NCBI GenBank assembly: GCA_963834825.1
Contig: CAWICZ010000010.1
Span: 248,001 to 312,000 of the forward strand
DNA length: 64,000 nucleotides
Direction: 5' to 3'
From: JACDAN01 sp963834825
GTDB lineage: Bacteria > Actinomycetota > Thermoleophilia > Gaiellales > Gaiellaceae
Under the pieces are notes generated by a model. The model was given only the letters and a program-made list of their open reading frames with translations, was not told the origin of the DNA and searched no databases. Every line of letters begins with the position of its first letter. Within the stretch, counting starts at the first letter, position 1. The position numbers and the translations under genes are program-made. This document shows positions 45,035 through 54,535 of the stretch, in pieces.

Positions 45035-45658
45035 TTACGGGCGCAGGCTTTCGAGGCGCTCCCGCACGGCACGCCGCGCCGCGCCGAACACCGCGGGATC
45101 ACCGAAGAGGTGGAACTGCCAGTCGGCGGCCGCTGCGAACGCGTCGAGCTCGAAGGTGATCTCGCGAGCGCTGAGCGAGTCGTCGAGCTCACCCGCTTGC
45201 TGCGCCTGCTCGACTGCGTGCTCCAGGTAGGAGAGCCATGCCCGCAGCAGCTCCTCGATGCGGTCGCGGACCGGGCCGGGTCGATGGCTGAACTCAACGG
45301 AGGTGGACGCGAAGAAGCAGCCCCCGGGAAACACTCGACGCTCCATGTAGCCGATCTTGTGGTCGCAAAGTGCCCAGACGCGCGGAAGGCCCTTCGGGGC
45401 CGAGCGGGCCGGCGCGATCACGTTGTCGACGACCAGCGAAGCCGCGTGCTCGACTGTGGCGAGCTGAAGCTCCTCCTTGGAGCCGAAATGGGCGAAGAGC
45501 CCGCTCTTGCTCATCCCGGTCGCCTCCGCGAGGCGACCGATCGAGAGCGGCTCGAGCCCTTCCTGAGTCGCGAGCGCTGCAGCCGTCGTCAGAATCGAGT
45601 GGCGCGTACGATCACCTTTTGTTTTCAGGACGGTCGTCCGCTTTTCGAGAACTGCCAT
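45035..45658 (-). CDS. TetR-family regulator
   Basis: A 207-residue TetR regulator. HTH: LSIGRLAEATGMSKSGLFAHFGSKEELQLATVEHA in outline, near residue 40. The C-terminal part FPGGCFFASTSVEFSHRPGPVRDRI matches the TetR_C group with a GCF motif often seen near acyl-CoA genes. ATG 45658 gives MAVLEKRTTVLKTKG. It is divergent from the VOC gene over a 24-base palindrome and probably represses both genes. Confidence 0.87.
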   Translation of the reverse strand: MAVLEKRTTVLKTKGDRTRHSILTTAAALATQEGLEPLSIGRLAEATGMSKSGLFAHFGSKEELQLATVEHAASLVVDNVIAPARSAPKGLPRVWALCDHKIGYMERRVFPGGCFFASTSVEFSHRPGPVRDRIEELLRAWLSYLEHAVEQAQQAGELDDSLSAREITFELDAFAAAADWQFHLFGDPAVFGAARRAVRERLESLRP

Positions 45659-45680
45659 GGCGTCAAGTATAGGGGATGCC

Positions 45681-45709
45681 TTGACAGAATAGTACGATCG
45701 TTCTATTCT
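45681..45709 (+). promoter_or_regulatory. Promoter with overlapping 24-base TetR operator
   Basis: TTGACA (45681) and TATTCT (45704) are 17 bases apart. The 24 bases 45686-45709 form a dyad, AGAATAGTA-CGATCG-TTCTATTCT, with one mismatch, filling the spacer and the -10 box. A minus-strand TATACT near 45666-45671 could serve the TetR gene, so one operator would cover both promoters. Confidence 0.7.
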
Positions 45710-45716
45710 TGCCGCC

Positions 45717-46107
45717 ATGGAGATCGACCACCTCACCGTCTTCGTCCGCGACTACGACACGAGCAAGCCGTTCTACGAGGAGGTCCTCGCGCCGCTCGGT
45801 CTCGTCTGCCTGCTCGACTGGCCTGACGAGCGTCGCGCGTACTTCGGTCGTACGGGTGAGCCGAGCTCGCTCTGGCTCGTCGAGTCGGAGCTCGCCGGTC
45901 GCCTCGAGATCGCACTCCCGGCGCGTGACAACGGCGACGTCCACGCGTTCTACGGCACGGCGATCGCGGCCGGTGCGCGCTCGGACTGGGAGCCCGGCGT
46001 CCGCCCGGAGTATCAACCGCGACTATTACTCGGCTCGCGTCCTCGACTTCGACGGGAACTCGCTCGAAGCCGTCTTCCGCGGCGCCGCCGCTCGGGCCGC
46101 CGCATAA
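45717..46107 (+). CDS. VOC (glyoxalase-fold) protein, one frameshift
   Basis: A vicinal oxygen chelate protein of about 130 residues. MEIDHLTVFVRDYDTSKPFYEEVLAPLG is the first beta-alpha-beta unit. After GVRPEY, near 46012, the product changes frame and continues RDYYSARVLDFDGNSLEAVFRG, with the usual last glutamate ligand. A metal-dependent lyase or isomerase role is likely, but the substrate is unknown. It is read from the promoter at 45681. Confidence 0.82.
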
Positions 46108-46120
46108 GCTCCGTACCGTC

Positions 46121-46507
46121 GTGGAGAACTTGGCGGAGGTCGCGCCGTTGGCCGGGACCCTGGGCATCGAGCTCACGCAGGCCGACCCTGACGAGGTCCG
46201 CGGCGGGATGGATTGGGCGCCGGAGCGCTGCACCGCCGGCGGCGTGCTACACGGCGGGGCACTGATGTCCCTTGCGGACACCCTCGGCGGGGTCTGCGCG
46301 TTCCTGAACCTGCCGGGCGGCGCCACGACGACTGCGACCGTGGAGTCGAAGACGAACTTCTTTCGAGCGGTCCGCGAAGGTCGCGTGGAAGGCGTGACGC
46401 ACCCGCTCCACGTCGGTCGCAGCTTCATCGTCGTCCAGACAGATCTGCTCGACTCGAAGCAGCGCCGCGTCGCCCAGGTCACCCAGACGCAAGCAGTCCT
46501 GAACTAG
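46121..46507 (+). CDS. PaaI-type hotdog thioesterase
   Basis: A 128-residue hotdog thioesterase. CTAGGVLHGGALMSLADTLGG near residue 38 carries the HGG signature; ESKTNFFRAVREGRVEG follows. The GTG start lies 13 bases after the VOC stop. It ends on a CTAG shared with the convergent hydrolase gene. Confidence 0.85.
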   Translation: MENLAEVAPLAGTLGIELTQADPDEVRGGMDWAPERCTAGGVLHGGALMSLADTLGGVCAFLNLPGGATTTATVESKTNFFRAVREGRVEGVTHPLHVGRSFIVVQTDLLDSKQRRVAQVTQTQAVLN

Positions 46508-47460
46508 TCCGCGATCGCTGCGCGCAGAAAGTCGTAGACGGTCGCGTTGGCGGCCCGCGCGAGCGCGATCGGGAAGGCAGTAAAACCGTGCGTGGACTCG
46601 GGCCAGACCCGCAGCTCCGCGTCGTTGCCGGCCGCCTGCCAGCGGGCGGCCATGAACAGCGAGTCGTCGAGCAGCGGGTCGTGCTCGCCGACGGTGAAGA
46701 GGGCGGGAGGCAGATCGCGCAGGTTGGCATAGAGCGGCGAGAGGTCGGGATCGCGGAGCTCCGCCTCCTTGCGCTCGCCGATGAAGCTCCGCCCGAACCA
46801 CCGCATCTCCTCTGACGTGAGGAAGCCGGGGCGCTCTCCGAAGTTCCGGGCGCTGGGAGTCATCGAGAGGTCGAAGGCGCCGTAGACGAGGTTCGCCGCC
46901 AGGAAGGCGCCCGTGATGCCGTGGCGGTCGCGGAGCCGGAGCAGCGTCGACACGGAGAGATGACCGCCGGCCGACTCGCCCCCGATCGCAAGCCGGTCGG
47001 GCGCGCCGAGCTCCGTCAGGCCGCGATCGAGGAGCCAGAGTGCAGCGTCCTCGCAGTCGTCAGGCGCCGCGGGATAGGGGTGCTCGGGCGCCAGCCGGTA
47101 GTCGACGCTGATCGCGCACAGGCCCGTTGCTTCGACGAGCGCCCAGAGCCGATCGTCCTGCTCGTCGCAGCAACCGAACACCCACCCGCCGCCGTGCAGA
47201 TGGAGATAGACGCCGGTCGCCTCATCCTCCGGGGCGAGGAGGCGCAGACGCAGCTCGCCCGACCGTGCCGGAATCGAGATATCGCGGGCTTGCGGTAGGA
47301 ACTGAGGCGGCGGCAGCACGCTTCTGCCCTCGCGTCTCGCGCGCCGCGAGTCCTCGGGCGGAACCGTGTGGACCGCAGGCTCCTGCGCGAGCAGCGCCAC
47401 CAGCCCCTCGGTGAAGACCCTGGACTCTGCGATCGCCGCTTCGTCGAGGTCGACGATCAC
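46504..47460 (-). CDS. Alpha/beta hydrolase fold-3 (HSL-like) esterase
   Basis: A 318-residue hormone-sensitive-lipase-type esterase. YLHLHGGGWVFGC supplies the oxyanion hole, IGGESAGGHLSV the nucleophilic serine, DPLLDD the acid and STHGFTAF the histidine. GTG 47460 overlaps the thiolase stop (GTGA). It is the last gene of an acyl-CoA dehydrogenase-thiolase-esterase operon. It probably cleaves short or medium acyl esters in the cytoplasm, as no signal peptide is seen. Confidence 0.9.
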   Translation of the reverse strand: MIVDLDEAAIAESRVFTEGLVALLAQEPAVHTVPPEDSRRARREGRSVLPPPQFLPQARDISIPARSGELRLRLLAPEDEATGVYLHLHGGGWVFGCCDEQDDRLWALVEATGLCAISVDYRLAPEHPYPAAPDDCEDAALWLLDRGLTELGAPDRLAIGGESAGGHLSVSTLLRLRDRHGITGAFLAANLVYGAFDLSMTPSARNFGERPGFLTSEEMRWFGRSFIGERKEAELRDPDLSPLYANLRDLPPALFTVGEHDPLLDDSLFMAARWQAAGNDAELRVWPESTHGFTAFPIALARAANATVYDFLRAAIAD

Positions 47461-48606
47461 CGCAGGCGCTCCACGATCATCGCCATCCCCTGGCCGCCGC
47501 CGACGCACATCGTCTCGAGCCCGATCGTCCCGTCCAGGGTCTCGAGGTCGTTCAAGAGCGTGCACATGATTCGCGCGCCGGTCATTCCGTAGGGATGGCC
47601 GAGCGCGATCGCGCCGCCGTGAGGGTTCAGCTTCTCGCCGAAGGGATCGATCCCGAGCTCGCGGCAGACCGGGAGCACTTGAGCAGCAAAAGCCTCGTTC
47701 AGCTCGACGACGTCGACGTCGTCGATCGTCATGCCGGCCTGGTCGAGGACGCGGCGGACGGCGCCGATCGGCCCAACGCCCATGATCTCCGGCTCGACGC
47801 CGGACACCGCCGAGGCGACGATCCGCGCCCGCGGCTGGAGCCCGAGCTCGCGCGCTTTTTCGACACTCGTCACGACCACCGCGGCGGCGCCGTCGTTCAG
47901 TGGGCACGAGTTGCCGGCGGTCACCTTGCCGCCTGGCTTGAACGCGGGCTCGAGCTCGGCGAGCTTCTCGATCGTCGACCCGCGGCGCGGGCCCGTCGTC
48001 GGCCGCGACGCCGTCCCAGGGCGTGAGCTCGCGCGCGAAGAAGCCGCTGTCCTGTGCGGCCACGGCGCGCTCCTGCGAGCGCTGCGCGTAGCGGTCCATG
48101 TCCTCGCGCGACACGTCCCAGCGCTCGGCGACGTTCTCCGCGGTCAGCCCCATCGGGATGTAGACGTTGGCGATCGGCGCGTCGTCGCCGAAGAGCTTCG
48201 GGTGGAGCTCCTCCGCGTCCTTCGGGTAACCGTCGACCTGGGTGATCGACTCGATGCCCGCGGCGACGAACGCGTCGCCCTCCCCCGCCCTGATCGCGTG
48301 GAATGCCATCCGGATCGTCTGCAGCGACGAGGCGCAGAAGCGGTTCACAGTCGTGCCCGGGACGCTCGCCGGCAGGCCTGCCAAAAGCGCGACCCGGCGG
48401 GCAAGGTTCATTCCCTGCTTCTCCTGCGGGAACCCACAGCCGACCATCACGTCGACGATGTCGGCGCGGTCGAGCTCGGGCACCTGCCGGAGCGCCGCGT
48501 CGACCGCGAAGGCCGCGAGATCGTCGGGGCGCGCGTCGACGAGGGAGCCCTTGCGGGCCCGCCCGATCGGCGTGCGTGTGGCGGAAACGATGACTGCGTC
48601 AGACAA
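47457..48606 (-). CDS. Acetyl-CoA acyltransferase (thiolase), one frameshift
   Basis: A thiolase of about 382 residues that cleaves 3-ketoacyl-CoA. SDAVIVSATRTPIGRARKGSL opens the protein, the nucleophilic cysteine is in TVNRFCASSLQT (near residue 90), NPHGGAIALGHPYGMTGAR gives the histidine and TMCVGGGQGMAMI the second cysteine. The frame changes near 47995, between GVAADDGPAPRVDD and VTAGNSCPLNDGAAAV. TTG 48606 is the likely start; it overlaps the acyl-CoA dehydrogenase stop by eight bases. Confidence 0.9.
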
Positions 48607-49714
48607 AGGCGTTCTCTCCCGTGAGTGCTCTTCCAATGATCAGCTTCTGAATCTGACTCGTTCCCTCATACAGCGTCGTGACGCGGGCATCCCGCAGGTA
48701 CTTGCCGACCGGGTACTCGTCCACGTAGCCGTAGCCGCCGTGGACCTGGACCGCCGCGTTGGCGGCGCGCACCGCCGCCTCGCTGGCGTAGTACTTGGCG
48801 ATCGACGACTCCAGGGTATGTCGAACACCCGAGTCTGCGGCGAGCGCGGCGCGCCAGGTCAGCAGCCGTGCGGCATCGGTCTCGACCGCGATCTCCGCGA
48901 GCAGCTCCTGAACGAGCTGGAACGACGCGATCGAGCGTCCGAACTGCTGCCGATCCTTCGCGTAGGCAAGCGACGCCTCGAGGCAGCCCTGCGCGATCCC
49001 GACGCAGCCCGCGGCGAGCGAGATCCGACCGTTGTCGAGTGCCGAGAGGGCGACCTTCATCCCGCCGCCGACCTCGCCGAGCACGTTCTCGGCCGGAACG
49101 CGGACGCCGTCCAGCGTCAGCTCGCCGGTGTCCTGCGCCCTGAGCCCGAGCTTGCCCTTGAGCTGGTGCGCCGAGAAACCCGGCGCATCGGTCGGGACGA
49201 GGAAGCACGTGATCGACTCGCCGGTGCGCGCGAAGACGAGCGCCAGCCCGGCCCACGTCCCGAGCGTGATGAAGATCTTCGAGCCTGAGATCGTCCACGC
49301 GTCGCCGTCACGCTCGGCCCGCGTCGAGATGCTCCCCGGGTCCGAGCCCGCGCCGGGCTCGGTCAGCGCGTAGCAGCCGAGCGCCTCGCCGGAGGCGAGC
49401 TTCGGCAGCCACTCCCGCTGCTGCTCCTCGGTGCCCCAGCGCTTGATCGTCTTGCCGACGAGGCCGACGTTGACGGAGACGATCCCGCGCACCGACGAGT
49501 CGGCGCGGCCGAGCTCCTCCATCACGAGGCAGTAGGAGACCGTGTCGAGCTCCCAGCCGGCGAGGAAGCCGATCTCCGCGAGCTTCGCGACGATCCCGCG
49601 GTCCATCGTCTCGTCGCGGTCCCAGTCGCGCACGTGCGGCGCGATCTCGCGGTCGACGAACTCGCGCGCCGAGCCGCGGATGAGCTCCTGCTCCGGCGTG
49701 AGGGTCAGATCCAC
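48599..49714 (-). CDS. Acyl-CoA dehydrogenase (short/medium-chain type)
   Basis: A complete 371-residue acyl-CoA dehydrogenase. MDLTLTPEQELIRGSAREFV, CYALTEPGAGSDPGSI (near residue 118), KIFITLGTWAGLALVF and the catalytic glutamate in TTLYEGTSQIQKLIIGRAL are all canonical. With the thiolase and esterase behind it this is a small beta-oxidation unit. Its start lies beyond the terminator of the Liv-type binding-protein gene. Confidence 0.92.
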   Translation of the reverse strand: MDLTLTPEQELIRGSAREFVDREIAPHVRDWDRDETMDRGIVAKLAEIGFLAGWELDTVSYCLVMEELGRADSSVRGIVSVNVGLVGKTIKRWGTEEQQREWLPKLASGEALGCYALTEPGAGSDPGSISTRAERDGDAWTISGSKIFITLGTWAGLALVFARTGESITCFLVPTDAPGFSAHQLKGKLGLRAQDTGELTLDGVRVPAENVLGEVGGGMKVALSALDNGRISLAAGCVGIAQGCLEASLAYAKDRQQFGRSIASFQLVQELLAEIAVETDAARLLTWRAALAADSGVRHTLESSIAKYYASEAAVRAANAAVQVHGGYGYVDEYPVGKYLRDARVTTLYEGTSQIQKLIIGRALTGENAFV

Positions 49715-49726
49715 GAGTTCGTTCTA

Positions 49727-49761
49727 CAAAAAGCGATGGGGCCGGCGCTGCCGGCCCCATC
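49727..49761 (-). terminator. Intrinsic terminator of the Liv-type binding-protein gene
   Basis: On the minus strand a perfect 12-base-pair stem with a 3-base loop (49761 to 49735) is followed by GCTTTTTG. This is a textbook rho-independent terminator, 22 bases beyond the binding-protein stop and just before the acyl-CoA dehydrogenase start. Confidence 0.9.
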
Positions 49762-49782
49762 TGACGTTCGCGACTGGAGGAT

Positions 49783-51054
49783 CTAGCCCCGGCCCTTGTA
49801 GAGCTGGCTGATCTCCGTGAAGCTGCCGTTGTTGTAGCGGACGACCTTCCCCTGGTCGAGCGGGAAGGAATCGTTCTTGCCCGTCTTCGTCCTCACGCCC
49901 GCCAGCGTGTACGGGTTGACCCAGTTCCGCTTCCGGGCCGCAGCCATCAGCGACGCGCGCGTCGGATTTCGTCCTGCCGCGTAGAGCAGCTTGACGAACT
50001 CGGACGCGTTGGCGACCCCGTAGTAGTAGAACGAGTTCCGGATGTCCACGCCGCCCTCGGGGCCGTACTTGGACATGATCCGTCGGAAGGACCGGATCGC
50101 CGGATCATTCTTGTACTTCGGGTTCGTGTTGTTCTTCAGGTAGCCCGTGCTGATCGTGCCGTTCAAGTAGTCCTGACCGACCGTTCGGGCGGCGGCGGCC
50201 ATCACCTGGTCGGTCGCTGCGACCGAGTTGATGATGATCTGCTGCGGCCGATATCCGACTGTCCGTCCCGTCCCGAGCGCGCGGACGGTCGGAGTCCCGG
50301 CCGTGGTCAGCAGGACCCACGTGTCGGCACCCGACGCCCTCTGCTGCGAGATCTGGGAGGCGTAGCTCGTGTCCGTGACCTCGTAGCTGCGCTCGTTGAC
50401 GATCATGCTGGCGGCCCGGCTGCCGAGCCCCTGCTTGATCCCCCGCAGGTAGTCCTTCCCGTAGTCGTCGTTCTGGTAGAAGATCGCGATCCGCGCGTTC
50501 GGGCGGTTCTGGCGGATCCACTGTGCGTAGACCCGACCCTCGGCGACGTAGTCGGTCTGCCACCCCATCGTCCACGGGAACGCTTTGTGCTGTGAGCCCC
50601 AGTAGCTCGCGCCCGTCGCGATCTGAAGCTGCGGAATCTTCTGCTGGTTCAGATACGGCCGGATCGCGAGGTTGGGCTCGGTGCCCAGCGACCCGTAGAT
50701 CGCGAAGACCTTGTCCTGGAGCACGAGCTGCCGCGTCAGCTGGACGGTCCTCGCCGGGTTGTACCCGTCGTCGTACGTCTTGAAGATGATCTGACGGCCG
50801 TACACGCCACGCTTGCCGTCAGGACCTTTCCGCGCGTTCACGTACCGGAAATAGGTCTCCATCCCTCGTGCGATTGGCGCGTATGACGAGACAGGCCCGC
50901 TGAACGGGAAGGTGCCCCCGATCGTGATCGCCCTGCTCGTGACCCCTGGAACTGCCTGGTGGGTCTTCGGTGCCTCCACTCTGGCGAGTGCCGCGGGGAG
51001 GCTCACGGTCAGCGCCGCGCCCAGCGCCACGACCGCCAACACCAGTTTCTTCAT
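49783..51054 (-). CDS. livK: Branched-chain amino acid-type ABC substrate-binding protein
   Basis: A 423-residue periplasmic-binding-fold protein of the LivK type. A Sec signal peptide ends near residue 24 (LVLAVVALGAALTVSLPAALA) with no lipobox. The mature part starts with SRAITIGGTFPFSGPVSSYAPI and has the type I binding fold. Its ligand may be an amino acid, a short acid or an aromatic acid; with lipid genes nearby an amino acid is not certain. AAGGAGGAAAAG precedes the ATG. The gene lies downstream of tetR and the transporter genes, separated by 148 bases with two dyads. Confidence 0.88.
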   Translation of the reverse strand: MKKLVLAVVALGAALTVSLPAALARVEAPKTHQAVPGVTSRAITIGGTFPFSGPVSSYAPIARGMETYFRYVNARKGPDGKRGVYGRQIIFKTYDDGYNPARTVQLTRQLVLQDKVFAIYGSLGTEPNLAIRPYLNQQKIPQLQIATGASYWGSQHKAFPWTMGWQTDYVAEGRVYAQWIRQNRPNARIAIFYQNDDYGKDYLRGIKQGLGSRAASMIVNERSYEVTDTSYASQISQQRASGADTWVLLTTAGTPTVRALGTGRTVGYRPQQIIINSVAATDQVMAAAARTVGQDYLNGTISTGYLKNNTNPKYKNDPAIRSFRRIMSKYGPEGGVDIRNSFYYYGVANASEFVKLLYAAGRNPTRASLMAAARKRNWVNPYTLAGVRTKTGKNDSFPLDQGKVVRYNNGSFTEISQLYKGRG

Positions 51055-51128
51055 GCGCTTTTCCTCCTTGCCATCCGGACCGGGACGGTCCCGTCCGCCT
51101 CCGATTGGACTCCGAACGCTCCGATTAG

Positions 51129-51184
51129 TTGTCGAGCCGCCTCGACAAGCGGTTAGCGTACTACGAAACGTTACGCCGGGTAAC
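51129..51184. promoter_or_regulatory. Two inverted repeats upstream of the binding-protein gene
   Basis: TTGTCGAG-CCGC-CTCGACAA (51129-51148) and GTTAC-GCCGG-GTAAC (51170-51184) lie in the 148-base gap between the TetR stop and the binding-protein start. They are candidate operators of the adjacent TetR regulator. Confidence 0.45.
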
Positions 51185-51202
51185 CCCTAATACGAGTGGG
51201 AT

Positions 51203-51835
51203 TCAGGTGTCGCCGTTCGCCCGCCGCAGCGACGAGAAGCCGTCCCAGAGAATCGTCGTCAGGTACTCGACGAGCCGATCTCGAGGAAGCGACCGGGTCT
51301 CGAGCCACGAGGTCCCGGCGGCCCGAACCATGCCCGAGACGCACTCCGCCCACGGCTCGGCGAAGCCGGGATGCATGCCCGCCCGACGGAGGTTCTCCTC
51401 GGAGGTGAACGCGCACTCGGCGATGTTCCGGCGTCGAAAGTCGGCGACGATCGCCGCCGTCCGCGGCTGCTCGGACGCATGGAGCAGGAACCGGTAGCGC
51501 TCCGGCTCCCGCTCGACGTACACGAGGTAGGCGTCGATCGCCGCGGCGAGCCGGTCACGCGGCTCGCTCGCTCGAGTGGCTGGTCGGAGCGCAACCTTGA
51601 ACTCATCCACGTAGCGCTCCGTGAGCGCCTGGTAGAGGCCGTCCTTGTCGCCGAAATGACGGTAGAGCACGGGTTTCGTGATCCCGGCTTCCGCGGCGAT
51701 CTCGTCCATGGAGACGTCGACGCCCCGGCGCTGGATCACCCGGTCGGCAACGTCGAGGAGCTCCTCGCGCCGGCGCTCGCGCCGCTGCGTGTGCTTCGAG
51801 ACTCGCGCCCTCGTTACGGCAGTCTCAGTCGCCAT
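51203..51835 (-). CDS. TetR-family regulator embedded in the Liv operon
   Basis: A 210-residue TetR regulator. The N-terminal arm is highly basic (HTQRRERRREELL) and the HTH is VSMDEIAAEAGITKPVLYRHFGDKDGLYQAL in outline. The C-terminal domain (AAIDAYLVYVEREPERYRFLLH) resembles TetR proteins of actinobacterial lipid loci. The start overlaps livM by 11 bases, so it is made with the permease genes. It probably senses the transported ligand or its CoA ester. Confidence 0.87.
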   Translation of the reverse strand: MATETAVTRARVSKHTQRRERRREELLDVADRVIQRRGVDVSMDEIAAEAGITKPVLYRHFGDKDGLYQALTERYVDEFKVALRPATRASEPRDRLAAAIDAYLVYVEREPERYRFLLHASEQPRTAAIVADFRRRNIAECAFTSEENLRRAGMHPGFAEPWAECVSGMVRAAGTSWLETRSLPRDRLVEYLTTILWDGFSSLRRANGDT

Positions 51836-52943
51836 CAGTCCCTGACGTTAACGGGTCGGGCGCCTGGCCGCGAGGGCGGCGCCCGAGCGCCCCGCGAATG
51901 AAGGCCCACAGGCGGCGGAACCCTCCTACCACTCCCCCGGGCAGAAGCAGCATGATCACGATCAAGAATGCGCCGAACACGACCGCAGGCGCCTGAGTCG
52001 AGAAGTCCCAGGACACGAGCGGCGGGTTCTCCGAATAGATCGGGAGGAAGACGTAGAGCAGCGCGCCGAAGAGGGCCCCGATGAGTGACCCCAGACCGCC
52101 GATCACAACGCTCGCCAGGAGCAGAATCGAGAGCGCGACCGGGAAGGTGTCCGGGTTGACGTACGCAATCTCGATCGCGAGGAGCGCTCCAGCCGCGCCG
52201 GCAAACGCCGACGAAACGCCGAACGCAAGCGTCTTGTAGAGGGCCGAGTTGACTCCCGAGGAGACGGCGGCGACCTCGCCGTCCCTGATCGAGCGCCAGG
52301 CACGGCCCACGCGTCCACGGACGAGCAGCCAGGCGATCAGAAAGACGATCCCGGCGGTGATCCAGGCTTGGTAGTAGAGCCAGTGGCGCGTCGAGATGTC
52401 CCACCCGAAGGGCGTCGTCGGCAGGTTGAGGTTGATCCCGCCGCCGCCGCCCGTGACCTCGTCGAAGCGTTTCATCACGATCGGGAAGGACACGGCGATT
52501 GCGAGCGTCGCCAGCGCGAGCGAGACGCCGCCGAGCCGAAGCGCGGGGAACCCGAAGAGCAGACCGATGAGCCCCGTGACGAGCGCTGCGATCGGAATCG
52601 TGAAGACCGGACGCATGCCGTCGCCAATCGGCATCCAGCTCGGCGGGTCGAGCATGTAGAGCTCGAGGCCCGGCCGTCCGAGCGAGAGCAGTGCTGCCAC
52701 GTATGCCCCGATGCCGACGAAGGCGCCGTGGCCGAGTGAGATCTGGCCGTTGTAGCCGGTGAGGAGATTGAGGCCGAGCAGCGCCACGAACCAGATGCCG
52801 ACGAGCGTGAACTGGCCGACTCGGAACTCCGCCGAGGCGGCATCGAGGCGCGCGTCGAAGATCTGCGGCAGGAAGGCGATGAAGACGGCGACCGCGAGGG
52901 CGGATGCGTACTTCAGGACCGTGGTCGGCGCGATCCTCGGCAT
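51825..52943 (-). CDS. livM: Liv-type ABC transporter permease LivM
   Basis: A 372-residue inner-membrane permease. It has about ten hydrophobic segments and the family block NLLTGYNGQISLGHGAFVGIGAY near residue 60, plus IRDGEVAAVSSGVNSALYKTLAFGVSSAFAG. A C-terminal basic tail (LGRRPRGQAPDP) is unusual but short. The ATG overlaps the livH stop by one base. Confidence 0.92.
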   Translation of the reverse strand: MPRIAPTTVLKYASALAVAVFIAFLPQIFDARLDAASAEFRVGQFTLVGIWFVALLGLNLLTGYNGQISLGHGAFVGIGAYVAALLSLGRPGLELYMLDPPSWMPIGDGMRPVFTIPIAALVTGLIGLLFGFPALRLGGVSLALATLAIAVSFPIVMKRFDEVTGGGGGINLNLPTTPFGWDISTRHWLYYQAWITAGIVFLIAWLLVRGRVGRAWRSIRDGEVAAVSSGVNSALYKTLAFGVSSAFAGAAGALLAIEIAYVNPDTFPVALSILLLASVVIGGLGSLIGALFGALLYVFLPIYSENPPLVSWDFSTQAPAVVFGAFLIVIMLLLPGGVVGGFRRLWAFIRGALGRRPRGQAPDPLTSGTDGD

Positions 52944-53824
52944 CAGACGCGCCTCACCACCGGGTGGCCGAACAGCCCTTGTGGGCGGACAAGCAGGACG
53001 AGCAGCAGGACGGTCAGCGCCGCCGGCAGCCGTAGCTCGCCGCCGATGAAGTCGACATACGTGCCGAGCAGGTTGATCACGACTCCGAGCACGAGCCCGC
53101 CGACGACGGCACCGACCGGGCTGTCGATCCCGCCGAGCACGGCGGCGGCAAAGGAGTAGATCAGCACGACCAGCATCAGGTTCGGGTCAAGCGTAAGCGC
53201 CGGCGCCGCCATCATCCCGGCGACGGCGCCGAGGACGGCGGCGAGCCCCCAGCCGAGCGCGAGCATCCAGCCGACACGGACGCCGAGCAGCCGGCTCGAG
53301 TCCTGGCTGTTGGCGACGGCGCGCATGACGAGGCCGAGCGTGGTGAAGCGAAAGAAGGCCCAGAGGAGCGCGACGGTGACGAGACACACGGCGAGGACGC
53401 CGAGGTCCTGGAGCGAGATGATCACGCCGCCGACGTCGATCGTGCGGAGTGGGAACGGACTGTCGAATGCCTTCACCTCCGGGCCCCAGAGCCAGCCAAC
53501 CAGCCCGTTCAGCGCGATCAGCAGCCCGATCGTCACGATCACGATCACGATCTCAGGCCGGTGCTCGACGGGCCGGATCAGGACCCGCTCGACCGCCGCG
53601 CCGAAAACGAAGGCAATGACGAGGGTGGCGGCGAACGCTGGCCAGAACGAGAAGCCGTGATCCATCAACGACCAGGCGACGTAGGTCGTGAAGGTCGCCA
53701 TCTCGCCCTGTGCGAAGTTGAGGACGTCCGTCGCGCGGTAGATGAGCACGAGGGCGAGCGCCAGGCTCGCGTAGATCGACCCCTGGGCGAGCCCGCTGAC
53801 GACCTGCTGCATGAACTCGGCCAC
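52943..53824 (-). CDS. livH: Liv-type ABC transporter permease LivH
   Basis: A 293-residue permease with about eight hydrophobic segments. LALALVLIYRATDVLNFAQGEMATF near the N-terminus and AVLGGIDSPVGAVVGGLVLGVV near residue 235 are LivH signatures. GTG 53824 (VAEFMQQVV) follows the livF end by four bases. Confidence 0.92.
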   Translation of the reverse strand: MAEFMQQVVSGLAQGSIYASLALALVLIYRATDVLNFAQGEMATFTTYVAWSLMDHGFSFWPAFAATLVIAFVFGAAVERVLIRPVEHRPEIVIVIVTIGLLIALNGLVGWLWGPEVKAFDSPFPLRTIDVGGVIISLQDLGVLAVCLVTVALLWAFFRFTTLGLVMRAVANSQDSSRLLGVRVGWMLALGWGLAAVLGAVAGMMAAPALTLDPNLMLVVLIYSFAAAVLGGIDSPVGAVVGGLVLGVVINLLGTYVDFIGGELRLPAALTVLLLVLLVRPQGLFGHPVVRRV

Positions 53825-53828
53825 GCCG

Positions 53829-54535
53829 CTAGATAGCCCAGGTAGCTCTTCCGGACCGCTTCGTGGCGCTCGAGCTCGTCGCTCGTTCCCTCCACCGCCA
53901 CCTTTCCGACCTCGAGCACGTACGCCCGCGCCGCGAGGCTCAGCGCGATCGTCGCGTTCTGCTCGACTACGAGCACCGTCAGACCCTCATCCTCGTTCAG
54001 GCGGCGCACGATGCCGAAGAGCTCGCGGACGATCGTCGGCGCGAGGCCGAGGGACGGCTCGTCGAGCATCAGCAGCCGCGGCTTGCCGACGAGCGCCCTC
54101 GCGAGGGCGAGCATCTGCTGCTCGCCGCCGCTCAGCGTCGCTGCATGCTGGTCGCGACGCCGCTCGATCCAGGGAAAGGCCTCGACGACGCGCTCGGCGT
54201 CACTGTCGACCAGGCGCCCCCGCGCCACCCATGCGAAGGTTCTCCCAGACGCTCAGCTCGGGGAAGAGCCCACGCCCTTCCGGAACGTGTGCAATGCCCT
54301 GGCGGGCGACGAACTCCGGGCTCCGGCGCGTGAGCCGTACACCGTCGAAGACGATCTCGCCGTTCGTCCGCACCATGTTCGAGACGCTCCGGAGCGTCGT
54401 CGTCTTGCCGGCGCCGTTGGCGCCCAGCAGCGCGACCACCTCGCCTTCGTCGACGGTGAGCGAGACCCCGTGGAGAGCGCGAATCGGGCCGTAGCGGGCC
54501 CGGACGTCGCGCAGCTCAAGCAGCGGCATCCTCAC
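53829..54535 (-). CDS. livF: Liv-type ABC transporter ATPase LivF, frameshift
   Basis: An ABC ATPase of about 235 residues. The first frame holds LGANGAGKTTTLRSVSNM (Walker A) and HVPEGRGLFPELSVWENLRMG; the second frame, entered near 54220 at a run of G, holds LSGGEQQMLALARAL, LLMLDEPSLGLAP and VEQNATIAL. The second frame is open to 53665, but the normal family end (KSYLGYL) falls at 53830, where TAG appears in the neighbouring frame, so a second indel is likely. ATG 54535 overlaps livG by 20 bases. Confidence 0.85.
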
